Part shown: positions 1-12,321 of the stretch, piece by piece
How positions within the stretch are numbered: the first letter of the stretch is position 1
Layout: the number at the start of each line of letters is the position of its first letter
From: Strobilurus pachycystidiatus
Lineage: Eukaryota; Basidiomycota; Agaricomycetes; Agaricales; Physalacriaceae
Assembly: GCA_019915135.1 (NCBI GenBank)
Contig: JAHLMK010000003.1
Span: 248,001-312,000 of the forward strand
DNA length: 64,000 bases
Direction of reading: 5' to 3'
The notes under the pieces: generated by a model
The model's database searches: none
The model's input: only the letters and a program-made list of their open reading frames with translations
Told to the model about the DNA's origin: nothing
Position numbers and translations under genes: made by a program

Positions 1-780
1 ACCTCCTTCCAAATGCGGAAGACCGTTCATTCCGAGGCTTTTCTCCCTCCCCCCTGAACGATAATGCCTTGATTTCATTTCCTAAACACTACTCGTATGT
101 TGACGCGACATCTGTCGTATGATTTACACAGAAATAAGGTATGTTATACTACGTTGCATTGGGTTGCGCTTACCCTGGTCATCACTCGCGCAACCCTGAT
201 CGGCGCTAGCGCAACCAGTGCGCGAGTGGTTGCGCAAAATTCTCTTGGCCCCCAAGAAGAGGAAATTTGCGATTTCATGGGTGTCGAGTGTACGAAGGTC
301 GTACACGTCCTCAAAAATATTGCAGCAGAAGACATCAGGATGCATGATGCTCTGATGCTCGTGGCTCCCAGTGCACACACGACGCTCTGGTGAGCGTGTG
401 TTTGAATCTCGTCATTCTCATCCGCGTCCACTGTAAGAAAGAATATCCCCGCCAATCTTGCTCGTTTTGACGTACAGTCACGTACTCGCGAGGGGTCTTC
501 TCTACCGTTCTTACGATGGTGCGGCATGCGGACCCAACACACGTCATGCGTCGGAGTTTCATGGATGCGATAGATGCACTTGGCACAGTCTACCAACAGT
601 CTAGATGTTGTCCTTACTTGTCCATTTTCAAGCCAGTTCTCGACAAATCACTTCTCAGAGTGATGAAAGGGGGGGCTCAGCGGAACGTACATTACTAATT
701 CTCCAGCACACAGATACACGCAACACGTACACTAAGTGTAGATTCCACAGAAACCGAATCGAGATACAAGGAAAATTGAA
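1..780. other. no gene recognised
   Basis: Open frames here are short, overlap on both strands and show no recognisable motif or intron pattern. The segment lies downstream of the 3' end of the P450 gene that terminates at 781. Confidence 0.5.
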
Positions 781-2946
781 CTAATGGTAACACTCGGTAG
801 CCCTGGTTTGGGCCATCTTTGCCTTTGTATCTGAACGGGGTTTGATCAAGCATTCAAATGGTTTAGGGTAGCTGAAGGGAAACATGCCAAGTCGATGAGC
901 AAGCAGAGACACAAGCATTGAAGCATACCTGATCAAATGCTCCTGATACTCTGGGACAAGTGTTTTCCCAGGCAGGGCCGAGATATTGAACATGGACAGA
1001 ATGGAAGCAATGCTGATGAACAACCCATTTTCAGCGAGATATCTCCCTGGACAGATTCTTATGGACTGTAAGAACAATGTGTATGGTGCTCGAGTTGTAT
1101 CACCTTCGACCAAAGCCATAGACCCAGAGGGATGGGTGAACCAGTTTCTGGTTGGGATCTAGCCAACGCTCCGGTATGAATGCCTGAGGGTCATACTCGT
1201 CATTTGGCTCGAATGCGATGGCCCTGTATGATGGAGGTTGTCAGTCTGGGTGTATGGGTCAGACGGGCAGTCAGACGGAAAGCACATACCACACGTTTGG
1301 GATCACCATGGTTCCCTTTGGTATGAAGAAGCCACCGTAGACGTCGTCCTCTGCTGTACAACGAGCGAGCGCTACTCAATGATTAGTGTGACAAAACAGC
1401 TGCATCTCATAAACCCAACTGAGAGGAAGAAGTGGGTGCCACCGCATGGTTTCCAAGATAATTGCATTTGTGTAGCTGGAGGAGACATTAGTGTCTATCT
1501 TATGGAATGCAGTGCACAGACATACGGCAGATCGGCTTTGTCTGAAATCAACGGCAAACGCCCGACGCCAACCACATTGTCAATCTCACGCTGTGCAGTG
1601 GATAACTTCTCGGGATGAAGCGCCATTGCCATGATGAATGACAGTGTGGTTGCGTACATCTACTGACATCAATTATTGGTCTGTAACTCGGGCACAAGTG
1701 CAACACACCGCTTCACCCCCAGCTACGCATATTGTCAAAACTGATGTGTGTGAGCGCGGAAGGTTGAGCCGTACCTCCCAGAAGTGAAGCTGCCAGCCAT
1801 TTCTTTCTCTGTTCCGACTGCTCCAGCGTCCATATATCGTGGCAGAGAGATGATCCTGTGATGCCTGCAGCCTAGAGAAAATCAGAAACAGAGATTTGAG
1901 GATAAGTAAAAAATGAACCATATCTCCTTTGAAGTGCTCGTAGGGGAGATTGACCAAGCGGTCAAGGAGATTCTTCCCAAAGGCCACATCCTTCTTGAAG
2001 GACAAAGGGAAGTATTTCACTGAGAAATATCAATACCACAATTGTGTACAAACAAGTCTAGCGCACAAAATGGTAGAAAATCGGCCAGATAGGCACCGAT
2101 AACCGTTGACCTGCTGACCATGGACATGGTGTCATGGGCCAGTTGGATGTACTGCACAAGATGAGCCCCGAGAAATCGCTCAAACAGTGTTGAACATACT
2201 AGATCATCTGCAGTCCTGACAGACATGCCATACGTGACCGTCAATATCATGCGCGAGGCAAAGCTAGGAATGCAATTAGCAGATTCCATGCAACACATCA
2301 TTCTGAACACAAACGCGCGGGTATGGGAAAAGAACGCGGTTGGCTCCTTGATGAGGTCGGAGCACATAACGGCTGCAAGGTCCTCCTGGAGGGTATGATA
2401 CTGTTGGACAGTCTCGCGAGTGAGCACGACGTTCGCGAGTTTCCGATGTGCTCTCCATTCCGGGCCGTAGGACAATAGAGGAGTACTCTATAGTACAGTT
2501 TCTATGAGCGTATCCTGGAAGAAAGGTCGAAGAGCTCACGTTATCAAGACCGATCAGCTCGCCCACCACAGTGAAAACCGGGCGGTGAGAGAATATGTTC
2601 CCCCGTTTACCAAGGAGGTCCTCAATCGCTTGCATTGTGTTCAGCGAAAGAACATGGTTGCCGAAGCCATGGAGGTGGACAACGTCACCTTGATAGGCAG
2701 GTGGGCAGTCAACATAAGATGTTAGGCGGTTGGAAGGAGGAAAAACGTACCATATTGTCTCTGATACTGATGGAGAAGCTGCCATCGCTCAGGCTTCAGG
2801 AGTGCCAGGATATTCCCAGCCAAAGGGAGAGCAGGAGGTCCCGGGGGATATGGCAGTCCCTTGGACCGACGAGCCTTTGAGATGGTAGTAAGGAGGTACG
2901 CACATGCGGCAGCAACTCCGCCTAAGACCAGTAGAAAGACAGACAT
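781..2946 (-). CDS. cytochrome P450 monooxygenase (multi-exon)
   Basis: Heme-thiolate monooxygenase, probably ER-anchored. The start at 2946 gives a hydrophobic N-terminal anchor ([18 protein letters not shown]) followed by the proline hinge [12 protein letters not shown]. The I-helix is rebuilt over two introns as AGGEAMYATT, so the usual threonine is replaced by Ala/Met. The K-helix ExxR is ETMR (minus strand, near 1475-1440), followed by WHPLLPLS. Next come [14 protein letters not shown] and the PERF-type FIPERW. The heme loop [16 protein letters not shown] is complete only after removal of a roughly 46-nt intron (about 1053-1098) lying between its two arginines. The stop is at 781-783 (TAG on the minus strand). 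All hallmark motifs survive, so I read it as intact, about 500 residues. It resembles basidiomycete P450s often labelled O-methylsterigmatocystin oxidoreductase-like; substrate is unknown. It is divergent from the MFS gene at 3569. Confidence 0.9.
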
Positions 2947-3568
2947 AATGTGTTGAAGAGAGACATGGGGTTTCTGCCTTCTATATCATTCTTCGTGCGA
3001 GCGAACGCCCGTTTGGTAGCTTGTAGATGGCACGGTTCGGGGAAGCAATAGATCCATCGGTGGCCATCACGAACTTATTGCGGCCGGCACGGCACCAATT
3101 CCGGGCAATCTGAAAATAAATCCGAAAATAACGACACGGACACGCGGATCAACATCACGTTGATTGATGACTCTTTGTTTCATTTCATTTGCGTGGAAAA
3201 CAATCCTGCGCTGAACTGCGTACGTCTCACGACCGTGTGACTACTGGGATCAGGCGCTTCAGAGAAGCTCAAAATACCTCGAGCTAACATTCTACGGGTG
3301 TCGGGGGGACTTCGGGATATCGGGTAAGCAATCAATGAAACTTCTTCGAAAGATGGATTCCACTTCACCTCCGCTTGCTCGTCAACGAATCTTGATCTGG
3401 TCGTCCTGCGAAGCTGTCCTAATCATCTTCCAATCCATTTGATAAGCAGTGGGAAAAAACTACCCTCCGGAGCATGTCCCCAGCGCTTAACAGACTTCGC
3501 CACTTCGGTTGTAACATTAAATTCCTTCCGTCCTACTCTCACTATCCGTGAAAACCTCGCTAACAACT
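2947..3568. promoter_or_regulatory. shared P450/MFS divergent intergenic region
   Basis: This roughly 620-bp spacer separates the start codons of the minus-strand P450 and the plus-strand transporter, so both promoters must lie here. I see no diagnostic factor site. Small open frames inside it have no coding signature. Co-regulation is inferred from the arrangement only. Confidence 0.45.
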
Positions 3569-5590
3569 ATGCAGAACAAGCCAGTTCACGCCTCCGTGAT
3601 CTCACCCTCTTTGCAGCACGGCGGTCAAAGCCAAGCCGAGACCAGTAAAGGGGCAGGCCGCGCGCCAGGGAAGGGGGCTCGCTTCTGGATCCTGTTTGCG
3701 TCTCTGAACGTCACCCTCTTTCTTTCTGCTCTCGAATTACTCGCTGTCTCCAACGCTCTACCCACCATTGCACAGGACCTGAAGGCGACGGAGTTTGCTT
3801 GGGTCGGATCGGCGTATGCTCTGTCGTCTACGGCATTCCTGCCCATGACCGGCGCCTTAGCTGAGGTCTTTGGAAGGCGCCCTGCGCTTATGACCAGCAT
3901 CATTCTCTTTTTCATTGGGAGCGGCATCTGCGGCGGCGCAAGCAGCATGTCGATGATGATTGGCGGTCGGACCGTGCAGGGACTGGGCAGTGGCGGTATT
4001 CAATCCCTTTCGGCGATCATTCTGGCGGATCTCGTTTCTTTGGAAGAGCGTGGACTCTACGCAGCATGCTTTGGCCTGTATGACAAGATACCTTCGTCAT
4101 CGTTGTAGCGATACTAAACCTTCATAGGACTTGGGGCATCGCAAACTTTGTTGGCCCAGTGATCGGAGGCGCCTTGGCAGATGCTGGTGCTTGGAGATGG
4201 CTGTTCTGTTCGTTGCACACGGTCATGCACTATCTTTTACTGAACTCTGATTGGATCGCAGACCTCAACCTTCCTATCGCTGGGATCGCGTGCGTCATCT
4301 GCTTCGTTGTCATGAGGCTACCTACACCGCCGGGCACATTTTACGAGAAGGTCATCAAACTCGACTGGATGTGAGCAGAGAGTATTCCGATTATTAGTTG
4401 CTCATTATTTTGCTCAGCGGTAACTTCCTCGTCGTGGCTAGCACTGCAGCGTGCACCATCGCACTTACGTGGGGCGGCGTAATACATCCCTGGAACTCAG
4501 CGCGTGTCCTGGTTCCTCTTGTCTCGGGATGTGTCGGATTTATTCTGTTCGTCTTCTATGAGGCAAAGCTTACGGGTGCGCCTCTGGTACCGTGGTTGAT
4601 CATCTCGAACCGGACAAGTGTAAGCGGGTGGGTCCTTTCTGCTCTTCTCCGGCAGACACTATCGCTAAGATGGATCCTGAAGATTTCTACAAACCTTTCT
4701 CGTTGGCGTCGTCGCCCTTGGCGTTGTTTGTGCGTACTCTCGTTCGATGGTATAAGACGGACATCTGACATTTCTCATGAGACTTCACGCCTGTGTACTT
4801 CCAAGCATGTCACCTTGCATCGCCTATGCGATCTGGAGTTCTCATTCTCGCACTGGCGGCGTTGGCGCCGGGCGCAATGATTGCCAGCGCCATGGTTCGG
4901 AGGACGTCTCGCTATCGTCCGCAGATGTGGGCGGGATGGGTCCTCGTGGTCATTGGCCTGGGCTTGATGACTACACTGAAAGCAACGACGCATCTCGCGT
5001 CCGCCATCGGTTTCCTGGTGATCCTCGGGGTCGGACTTGGGTACGTAGACCCGCCCTTTGCTGGAGGTTGAAATTCAACATAGACCAGTTTCAATTATGC
5101 GACGACCGTATTCCCAGTGCAAGCTCCACTACCGGTCTCACTCAACGCGCCAGCATTGTCTTTCCATATGTTCTGTCGAACATTCTCCGGAGTGGGTTGC
5201 ATCCGTTCTTCGAAGGTTCAATTGACTCAGTATATCTTCCAGGTCTGGGGCGTAACTATCGGCAGCGCCGTGCTTCAAAACGAGCTCCAACGTCGCCTGT
5301 CTCGTACGCTCCCAGAATTCTTTGCCTCACACCCGCAAGGCGTGACCATTGCCTATGCGCTGATCCCAAGCATCAAGACGATGGACGACGCACTGCGGAT
5401 CAAGGTCGAAATAGCTTTCGCCGACTCGCTCCAGGTCTTGTGGGAGGTGCTCATCGGCATCGCTGCCCTGGGACTGATCAGTAGCCTTCTCATGAAGGGG
5501 CTTCCTCTCCACAGCTATACGGACGAGAAATGGGCTGCGAAGAACCTGAAGACCACAGAGAAGGAGGACGGACAGGGTCAGATCCAATGA
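3569..5590 (+). CDS. major facilitator superfamily drug/toxin exporter
   Basis: Membrane transporter of the DHA2/TRI12-like (14-TM) type. I chose the ATG at 3569 (MQNKPVHASV); a longer open frame to 3548 would need GTG. Helix 1 carries LFLSALELLAVSNALPTIA, followed by the loop GALAEVFGRRPAL, a form of the MFS motif A. TVQGLGSGGIQSL and, after an intron near 4079-4128, TWGIANFVGPVIGGALAD correspond to motif C. WRWLFYLNLPIAG and LDWIGNFLVVAS are restored by removing further short introns. YRPQMWAGW and WGVTIGSAVLQNELQRRL lie in the C-terminal half. The stop is at 5590. At least five introns are needed; the stretch 4620-4790 is least certain. A role in export of a metabolite or xenobiotic handled by the divergent P450 is inference. 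Confidence 0.88.
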
Positions 5591-6446
5591 TATTGGTTGT
5601 TACGTTGATATCTTCTTTTCGAGCTTTGATTGGCGCTCTGTCAGTGTGTACCTATCTATTCATACCCACCTTCGTCCACAAGCTGCCCCTCCCTCTCGCC
5701 GTGATCGTGTTAGTCGCCCGTGGCAAAGTCAGTACCTCGCGGTTTCCAATATTCATTCATTTAAGCTCCCAAACATGTCTTGAGGGCCTCGTGAATGCTA
5801 TAAAGGTGGCGAAAACTACCTAGGTCGCAGATGAAACGGTGATCTACTGTAGTTTGGTTGCTGTTTCGACCGCCGTTCTACTAGATACCGCCCGATGTAT
5901 GTGAGGACATGTTCACGGTAGACCTGAGTCCGCAACTGCTGGGGAAAACTCGTTCCTTCCCCTGCAAAACCTGATGAATGCCATGTACTCTCCTTCGCGG
6001 TCGGTCTGGTCCACGTGGGTCGGATCAGACTTGGCAGGGTAGAGGTCGATTCAGTAATCAGTATCGATGACTATCACTCATCCATGATTCTGTAGATGAC
6101 TACCACCTCATTCATCCTTTCAAGCTTCGAATGGCCGCTGTTCCAACTTACGGCTTGAGGCTGGCTGTGTCCTAAGGCCCTACTACCGATCACTGGTCGC
6201 AACCGTTCCTCGAGGCGTCAAATGCTACAGGCGTCCTGCGTTCAGTCAAACGGAATCTTTCAGGTATTCAACGCTTGTTTAAAAACTCAGGATTGACTCA
6301 CGAAGAAGGTCTGCTACATAACAACTGTCAAAGAATGATTGTGTCAAACGGGTGATTTCTCGGTTCCGTTAGAGTGGGTTTCTTTCTTCTCACCTATATC
6401 AACAGAAGCGCGTCGCAGCTCTTCCTTCACCTCCACCTCCCTCACC
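5591..6446. other. intergenic region, no gene recognised
   Basis: This is the 3' flank of the transporter plus the upstream region of the epoxide hydrolase. Short open frames only; no RNA gene or repeat recognised. Confidence 0.4.
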
Positions 6447-7788
6447 ATGTCTGCCAGTGTCTCCCCATTCTCCATCAATGTCTCCTCCGAAAAACTCGCC
6501 TGGATCGCCAACCGCGTTAACAGCGCCTACATCATTCCAGACGTCACCCACCCCGCTGGCGAGGAATGGAGCCACGGCGCGCCTGCTGTCGAGGTCAACA
6601 GGCTCATGGAGTACTGGAAGACTTCGTACGACTGGCGCAAGGTCGAGAAGAGGATAAACGAGACGCTGCGCATGTTCACTGTCGAGCTGGAGGAGAAGGG
6701 GGAGGTGCTGAATGTGCATTTCGTCCATCACAAGAGCACGCGTCCCGACGCTATTCCGCTTCTATTTGTGCACGGTTGGCCGGGGAATTTTCTGGAGGTG
6801 CGTGTCCTCCTCTTTTGTGGTGCTGCCTCTGATTTTGGGACGCTCGTAGGTGCAAGGGCTACTATCCCGACTGGTGGAACCGGCGGACCCCAACGCCCAA
6901 GCCTTCCATATAGTCGCGCCCAGTCTCCCCGGATTCGCGTTCTCCTCAGAGCCATCTGTACGTTTCCGAATCTCTTTCCCCTTAACTTGACTTACGTTCT
7001 GATTGCCCCTCCCGCACCAGCGCTCCGGCTTCATGCTCGCCAACATCGCGTCCCTCTTCACCAAACTCATGGTTGAAGTCCTCGGGTACAGCACCTTCTT
7101 TGCGCAAGCCGGTGACTGGGGTGCCGGCGTCGCTCGCGCGCTCGTGTCGAATCATCCCTCCGCGTGCATCGCCGCGCACGTCAACGGCATCCAAGCCTTC
7201 GGCCTCCCCTCCTTCGTCCGACACCCCTTCGTCTGCGCGTCGATCATCGCCGGCTGGTTCACCCCCGACGAGAAAGAGCGCGTGGATCGTATGCAAGGAT
7301 GGTTCAAGAAGGAGCTCGGCTACGCGCAGATCCAAGGCTCGAAACCCCAGACGATCTCGTACGCGCTTCTTGACTCTCCGGTGGGGATGCTTGCATGGCT
7401 ATACGACAAACTCCATGCTCTGGTGGGGCCGGACTTTGTGTGGGAGGAAGAGACGGTCATCACCTGGGTGATGATCTACCTTATCTCCGGGAGCGCTGGG
7501 CACGCGCGGATCTACAAAGAGAACATGAGCGCCGCGGGGTCCATCCGTGTCGCGGGCAACGAGGTGTCGCTTGGCGTTAGCGCCTTCAAGTACGACGTCG
7601 GGTTCGTGCCCAAGTGGTGGGCGAAGGTGGCGATCGCGAGCAATATCACGATGTGGAAGGAGCAGCCGGTTGGGGGGCATTATCCGACGCTGGAGTGTCC
7701 GGATCTGCTGGTACAGGATATCGCACAGTTCATCGAGTCCATTCCGCGTTCGCAGAAGGCTTCCCTTGTCAAAGCTGGCGCAGATTGA
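6447..7788 (+). CDS. epoxide hydrolase (alpha/beta hydrolase, EHN type)
   Basis: Hydrolyses epoxides to diols; a member of the microsomal/juvenile-hormone epoxide hydrolase-like group with an N-terminal EHN domain. The start at 6447 gives MSASVSPFSINVS. The EHN region includes RLMEYWKTSYDWRKVEKRIN. The oxyanion-hole motif is FVHGWPGNF. The first intron (about 6799-6849) removes a tail in the same frame, and a second intron ends at about 7020. The nucleophile elbow is AGDWGAG with Asp as nucleophile, and the catalytic His is in VGGHYPTLE near the C-terminus. Length is close to 390-400 residues, normal for the family. It lies near the P450/MFS pair, a plausible oxidation, hydrolysis and export set. 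Intact as read. Confidence 0.9.
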
Positions 7789-10167
7789 GGATTCGAACTT
7801 GGAGTGTATTCATATTGCATACGTTTGGACTGTGTACTTCCATCCTTCTTATACCCTCATACATTCAGTCATAAGTACCTTTCGCGACGAAAGTTCGACA
7901 TAAAGACGAGACTAGGGCCCTGCACACAGGACAGATTGGAAAGTACTTGTTCCCGGCCACTGGGGAATAAGATCGTGATTGTATTCGGTGGACAAAACTG
8001 GTATATATATAAAATATACAATCAAATCTGATATGATCCATTAGCTGGTAAGATGACTGACTCGGTCCTCCACATCCGGAGACTAGGAAAAGATGGAATA
8101 CGAACCCTCGGAGTGGTGAAATGCTGCCGGTGTCGTCATTGACATTGATTAGAAAGCGTTTGTAGGTGGGAAGCTTTTGACTCTGTTAGCGTAAGGGCGA
8201 CTCGCGAGCGTGCAAAACCATCCGGCGCTGCTTCGCTCCCTTCCCCCGGAGAGGTGTGGCGCTATCTTGACGAATGAGGACAAGACGGAGGGGTGATAAA
8301 CTCAAGTCATCCTATGCGATGGGAATCGCGGCAGCGAACACTGGAATGAATGGAAAGGAGGAACAAGGAAACGTGCGTTAAGAATTCACGGGGTGGCTGT
8401 GTATCATGTTTGGCCTTGGGCCGCCGGCTTCTCTTCTTTTCATCGTCTCTGGCTCTGCTCTCTTCCCATCCCTCACCACCGGCTAGCTCCATTTTACGCC
8501 ATATCTCTATGATGGCTGTCTACTCAGCCACAGTTCAATTGTGCCGCTATGCTATGCCGACAAATTTTGATTGGTAGGCATACTGTGTGTGTGCAGAAGA
8601 GCGATTGAAGCGGCAGTAAGGACGAGGAATGCAGGAAGTGATTTGTCCCCAATACTCGCGTTGCTCTGTGCCATCCTTCATCCCGGTGGGACATCTGAAT
8701 CATTGGCTTCACCCGGTCACCGCGCCACTCGGCTTAATTTGCCAGCCTGCCTTCACCAGGCCCCGACTTTGTGGAAACTCCTCTCAATAAGTACGACTGT
8801 CTGTCACAGCTCAACGAGACACCGGCTACTTGAAGCTGCAGTGTCTGACACTATCTGCAGTCATGTCATACACGACTCGCACAACTGCTCTGCCCAGGCT
8901 GTTCCCAACGTCCCATGAACGGATCAGAATCAGCGTATACGTACTGATCTCATAGGACAGGATCAGCGGATAGTCAACAGCAGCCCGTGAATCCACCTGT
9001 GTGTGTATAAGAACGAAAACTGCCGAACCCGCTGAAAGTCCCTCTCATCCCACAAGCCGGTACATCAGGTTGGCGTTCAATTCTGTGGGTTTGTTCCCGG
9101 CTCCCGGTTCCCTTGCTCGAGTGATCATTCTCTTCACATCATGTCCTCCCAAATCCCCACCGACGCAGACACAGATCCGGCTTGTCCGCCACGGCTCCAC
9201 ATTCCAGTTCCCGACCTTGAATTTGGCCCGTCACACACGGTGGACCAGGAGGCTGTGATTCTGAGGCGTATTATTACGCACGCTGACACGGAGCGCGTGA
9301 TATAGTATTTTCTGTCGGGCAACGTGTTCGCGCATCTCAAGGTCTCGGCTCCGGCTCCGGATCCGAGTCGTCTTCCCCAGACACCAACCCCCTCCCCTCG
9401 CACTCGCAGACGACGAGTTGAGTTCCTCCCCCTCTCCGTGTGAGCATTCCCCTCCCCCTCCTCCACAAATCGCATTCACCCTCCTCGCCCCCTCCCTCAC
9501 GCCGCATTACTGCCTTTTGGAGATAGGGGGGATGTGATGAGGGAGACGGGAAGGGTTTGGGGATGGCGGCGGGTTGGCGGGTACAGTTGGGGGTGTTGTG
9601 AGACGTAGGCTTGTGTGTCACTGAGGGCCGCGGAAGAGTACTGTCCAAAGAGCAAGTGTACAACATATAATATAAAACAATATGGCCCGCGCCGGAGAGT
9701 GCACGGTTCAGTTCTGGTTCAGGACCCGCGTCACCTTTTCGCCCGAATAAAGCCAGAGTGAGAGGGGGGTGCAGGAGTGACGCACTGGCATCTGTCGATC
9801 GAGGTCCGGGACGCAACCCCTCTTCCCAACGACACCACCCCACTCCCCGTCCCCTCGCAGACGAGGAGTTCCTCCCCCTCCCTCTCCCCCGCAGCCCGCA
9901 CTAACCCTCTTCTCCTTCCCAATCGATATGCGAGGCGAGGGGGATGTGATGAGGGTGTTCGGAAGGTGGAGATGGGGGGGCTGGCAGGTGGCGAGGCGCA
10001 GGCTGTCGATGGTCGTTCACAACCTTGTGTGACGTCGGAGGGCCGCGCAAGAGTACTGTCCAAAGAGCAACTATACAACATATATACATATATACATCCA
10101 ATGTCCGTAGTACATACAACAAATACATAGAATAACGACAACAATAGCAATGTCCTAAACAAATAAA
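7789..10167. other. gene-poor low-complexity region
   Basis: No convincing gene. Open frames at 9134-9843 are driven by C/T- or G/A-rich sequence rich in CCCTCC. Two related segments (about 9340-9680 and 9800-10090) share CTCGCAGACGA, GAGTTCCTCCCCCT and then GAGTACTGTCCAAAGAGCAA near 9638 and 10050, pointing to an old tandem duplication of about 410 bp. The second lies just downstream of the F-box stop and may contain its 3' UTR. Confidence 0.45.
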
Positions 10168-11417
10168 TCACGCAACCACCTCGACCATAACCACCTCCAA
10201 CACGCCCCTCTCCTGCAGCCTCGGCATCCCCCTCCTAACCGCGTCCACGCACCTCCTCTCATCAACCGCCGCCTCCTCACCCAAATCCTCACCCAAATCC
10301 CTCACCGGAATCTCGAACCGCACCCGCTCCCTTACATGGACCATCGCGTCCTCCAACCTCCTCCACTCCCTCGCGGGGCAGTCGATGATCGCCTTGGGGT
10401 GCGAGCGGACATGGAACGTCACGTGTCGCATGCGGGACGTGCGCGGGGCGTACCGCTGAAAGAAGAGCTCCGTGAGCCCCGAGAGGACGGTGTGGTGCCC
10501 GGTGGGCCGGTGGAAGTTGGTGAAGAAGCACTTGATGGAAGGGACGTGCGAGATGTCGAGGCCGTTCGTCGCTGCAAGTCACGGGTTAGGGTTTGGTTAG
10601 GGGAGAGCAGGGGGAACGCACAAGAAGAGAACCCATGGAACACCACCTCCTCCAGACACTCCTCCGCCACCTCCAGGAGGCGCTGCAAATGATCGCTCCC
10701 CTGCCCCCCGCCGTTCTCGCTCCAGAACTGCAGCTTCCGCAGCGCCGACAAGTCCACCGCCGTATGCAGTACATCGATCAGCCCGAGGGGCACGTTCTGG
10801 ATCGCCAGGCTGCGCAACTTCGGTCTTGGTCTCTTGGGGGAGGAGGAGACCGGGACGGGGAGCTGGAGCGTGAACTGATCGCTAACATACACATTAAGCA
10901 ACCTCAGCTCCTGCAAATCCCGGCTCTCCCCAAACAACAGCAAGAAATCCGCGGGACACAGGAAGGACGCGTAGATCAAGCACAAGCTCCTTACATGCGC
11001 GCGCGAAAAAGCCCTGCACAACCGTGCGTTCATATCGCTCGACCCGTCCCATCGGCGATCGTAATGCCGCCCGCTCAACGTCACCCGGGTGAGGTTGCTG
11101 AGCGCATCGAGTATGGCGGGTATGACGTCCCGGTCCTGGGAGAACCAGCTCGTGCGCCCGCGGATGAAGTTGTAGATCGTCAGCGTCCTCGGGATCTTCC
11201 CCAGTGCCGGGGACTCCTCAATGAGCCTCCGGAACTCGACGCTGGGGTTCCGCTTGCTCGCTTCTTCGTTGGGCTCGAGCGTGACTCGGTGGAAGAGGAG
11301 CTTCTGCGCGCGCGGGAGGAAGGACCGGGAGACGAGCGCGCACGTCTTGAGCGCCTCGGCGTCAGAGGCCAGCTGGTCGATCACCGCGTCGATGAGCTCT
11401 TGCGGGAGGGTGTCCAT
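10168..11417 (-). CDS. F-box domain protein
   Basis: Likely substrate receptor of an SCF ubiquitin ligase. The start at 11417 gives MDTLPQELIDAVIDQLA, the opening of an F-box, followed by LKTCALVSRSFLPRAQKLLF, the second half of the F-box helix bundle. The rest is the leucine-rich, beta/alpha character usual for basidiomycete F-box proteins (for example LTRVTLSG, LQELRLLNVYV, LRSLAIQNVPLG). One intron is needed: donor after EEVVFHGFSS near 10622 and acceptor near 10575, resuming as TNGLDISHVPSIKCFF. It ends at 10168 with EVVMVEVVA. An upstream in-frame extension to 11705 looks non-coding. About 400 residues; target unknown. Confidence 0.8.
10583..10602 (+). repeat. short interstitial telomere-like tract
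   Basis: The plus strand reads GGGTTAGGG then TTTGGTTAGGGG, two near-perfect TTAGGG-type units, inside the predicted intron of the F-box gene. It is far too short to be a telomere and may be chance or a repair scar. Confidence 0.4.
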
Positions 11418-11808
11418 GGGCGACGCCAGGCTTCTGTGCCGTGTAAATAGTCTGTTGCAGATACGTTGGGGGTGCTCAAAGCCTACCTCGAGCCGCTGGG
11501 GAGGAAGAGTGGAAGTGCTACATACCCCGGTCTGATACAGCCGAGGCTCTATACATATGGGGAAATGACTCAATAAAGACACGGCACGGATCGCCCGGCA
11601 AACTTCCGGCTTGTGGACGTGGCGACGTGTCCGTGGTGCTGTCATTGTCAAGATGCGATCGCTAATCAATATCGCTATCAGCGGCCTTACGGAAGGGATC
11701 CCCACTGCGATTGACGCGTACGGCCGCGGATCCGGATACGTCTTCTCCCTCGTCGGTGTATATTCCTGCCTCGCTGGCTATGACGCAACACACCCATACC
11801 GCAAGCAA

Positions 11809-11906
11809 GGCGCTATAGTGTAGCGGCATCACATGGGATTCTGATTTGTGGCCGCGTTTTCAAGTTTCGACTTCCCATAACCCAGGTTCGACCCCTGGTA
11901 GTGCCT
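11809..11906 (+). tRNA. tRNA-Gln (anticodon CUG) with intron
   Basis: The acceptor arms GGCGCTA (11809-11815) and TAGTGCC (11899-11905) pair with one G-U. The D-arm is GTG..CAC. The anticodon stem TGGGA/TCCCA encloses loop TTCTGAT with CTG as anticodon. The T-arm is CCAGG-TTCGACC-CCTGG. The anticodon loop is split by an intron of about 27 nt starting with TTGTGGCC just after the position 3' of the anticodon, the canonical nuclear tRNA intron site. CCA is not encoded. Confidence 0.88.
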
Positions 11907-11984
11907 CTGGACACTTTGTCAGTAACTTTTTTGGGAATGGTGGGGTGACTCACCGTACTTCTTGAATGCTGACTCTAAGTTCAA

Positions 11985-12150
11985 GCTGGGAGTCGTACTT
12001 TTTGGAGGCGCAGTACGTTGCCGGAGCATTCAAGATATCGGCATTGTACATTTTTCTTCTTGAACAGTCAAGACGGGAAATTGGAATCGTACTTCTTAGG
12101 GCGCACTACTTTGCAGGAGCATTCAAGATATCGTACTTCTTCATGCTCGG
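11985..12150 (+). repeat. imperfect tandem duplication (~97-bp unit)
   Basis: Two copies of a segment starting GGAGTCGTACTTTTTGG and GGAATCGTACTTCTTAGG each end in GGAGCATTCAAGATATCG (first copy ends near 12040, second near 12137). No coding signature. Confidence 0.6.
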
Positions 12151-12321
12151 CGACCATGGAGCGAACATGATCAGGATGACGTAGTAGCCGTCCTTCCTTT
12201 TCTACATCCAACTTCCAACATCCGAGCTCTAACTCCAATGCAGCTGGACTCACACTGATGTGTGTACCTGCTTCCAAGCCGGCTGCCGCTCCAAATCCCG
12301 TATCTAGGTTACGGCTACCAC

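Noticed and set aside
9134..9843. Overlapping open frames on the minus strand upstream of the F-box 3' end
   Set aside because: They arise from C/T-rich low-complexity sequence and an internal duplication; no conserved motif.
11450..11705. N-terminal extension of the F-box ORF to 11705
   Set aside because: An F-box protein starts naturally at MDTLPQE (11417); the upstream residues show no domain and look like 5' UTR.
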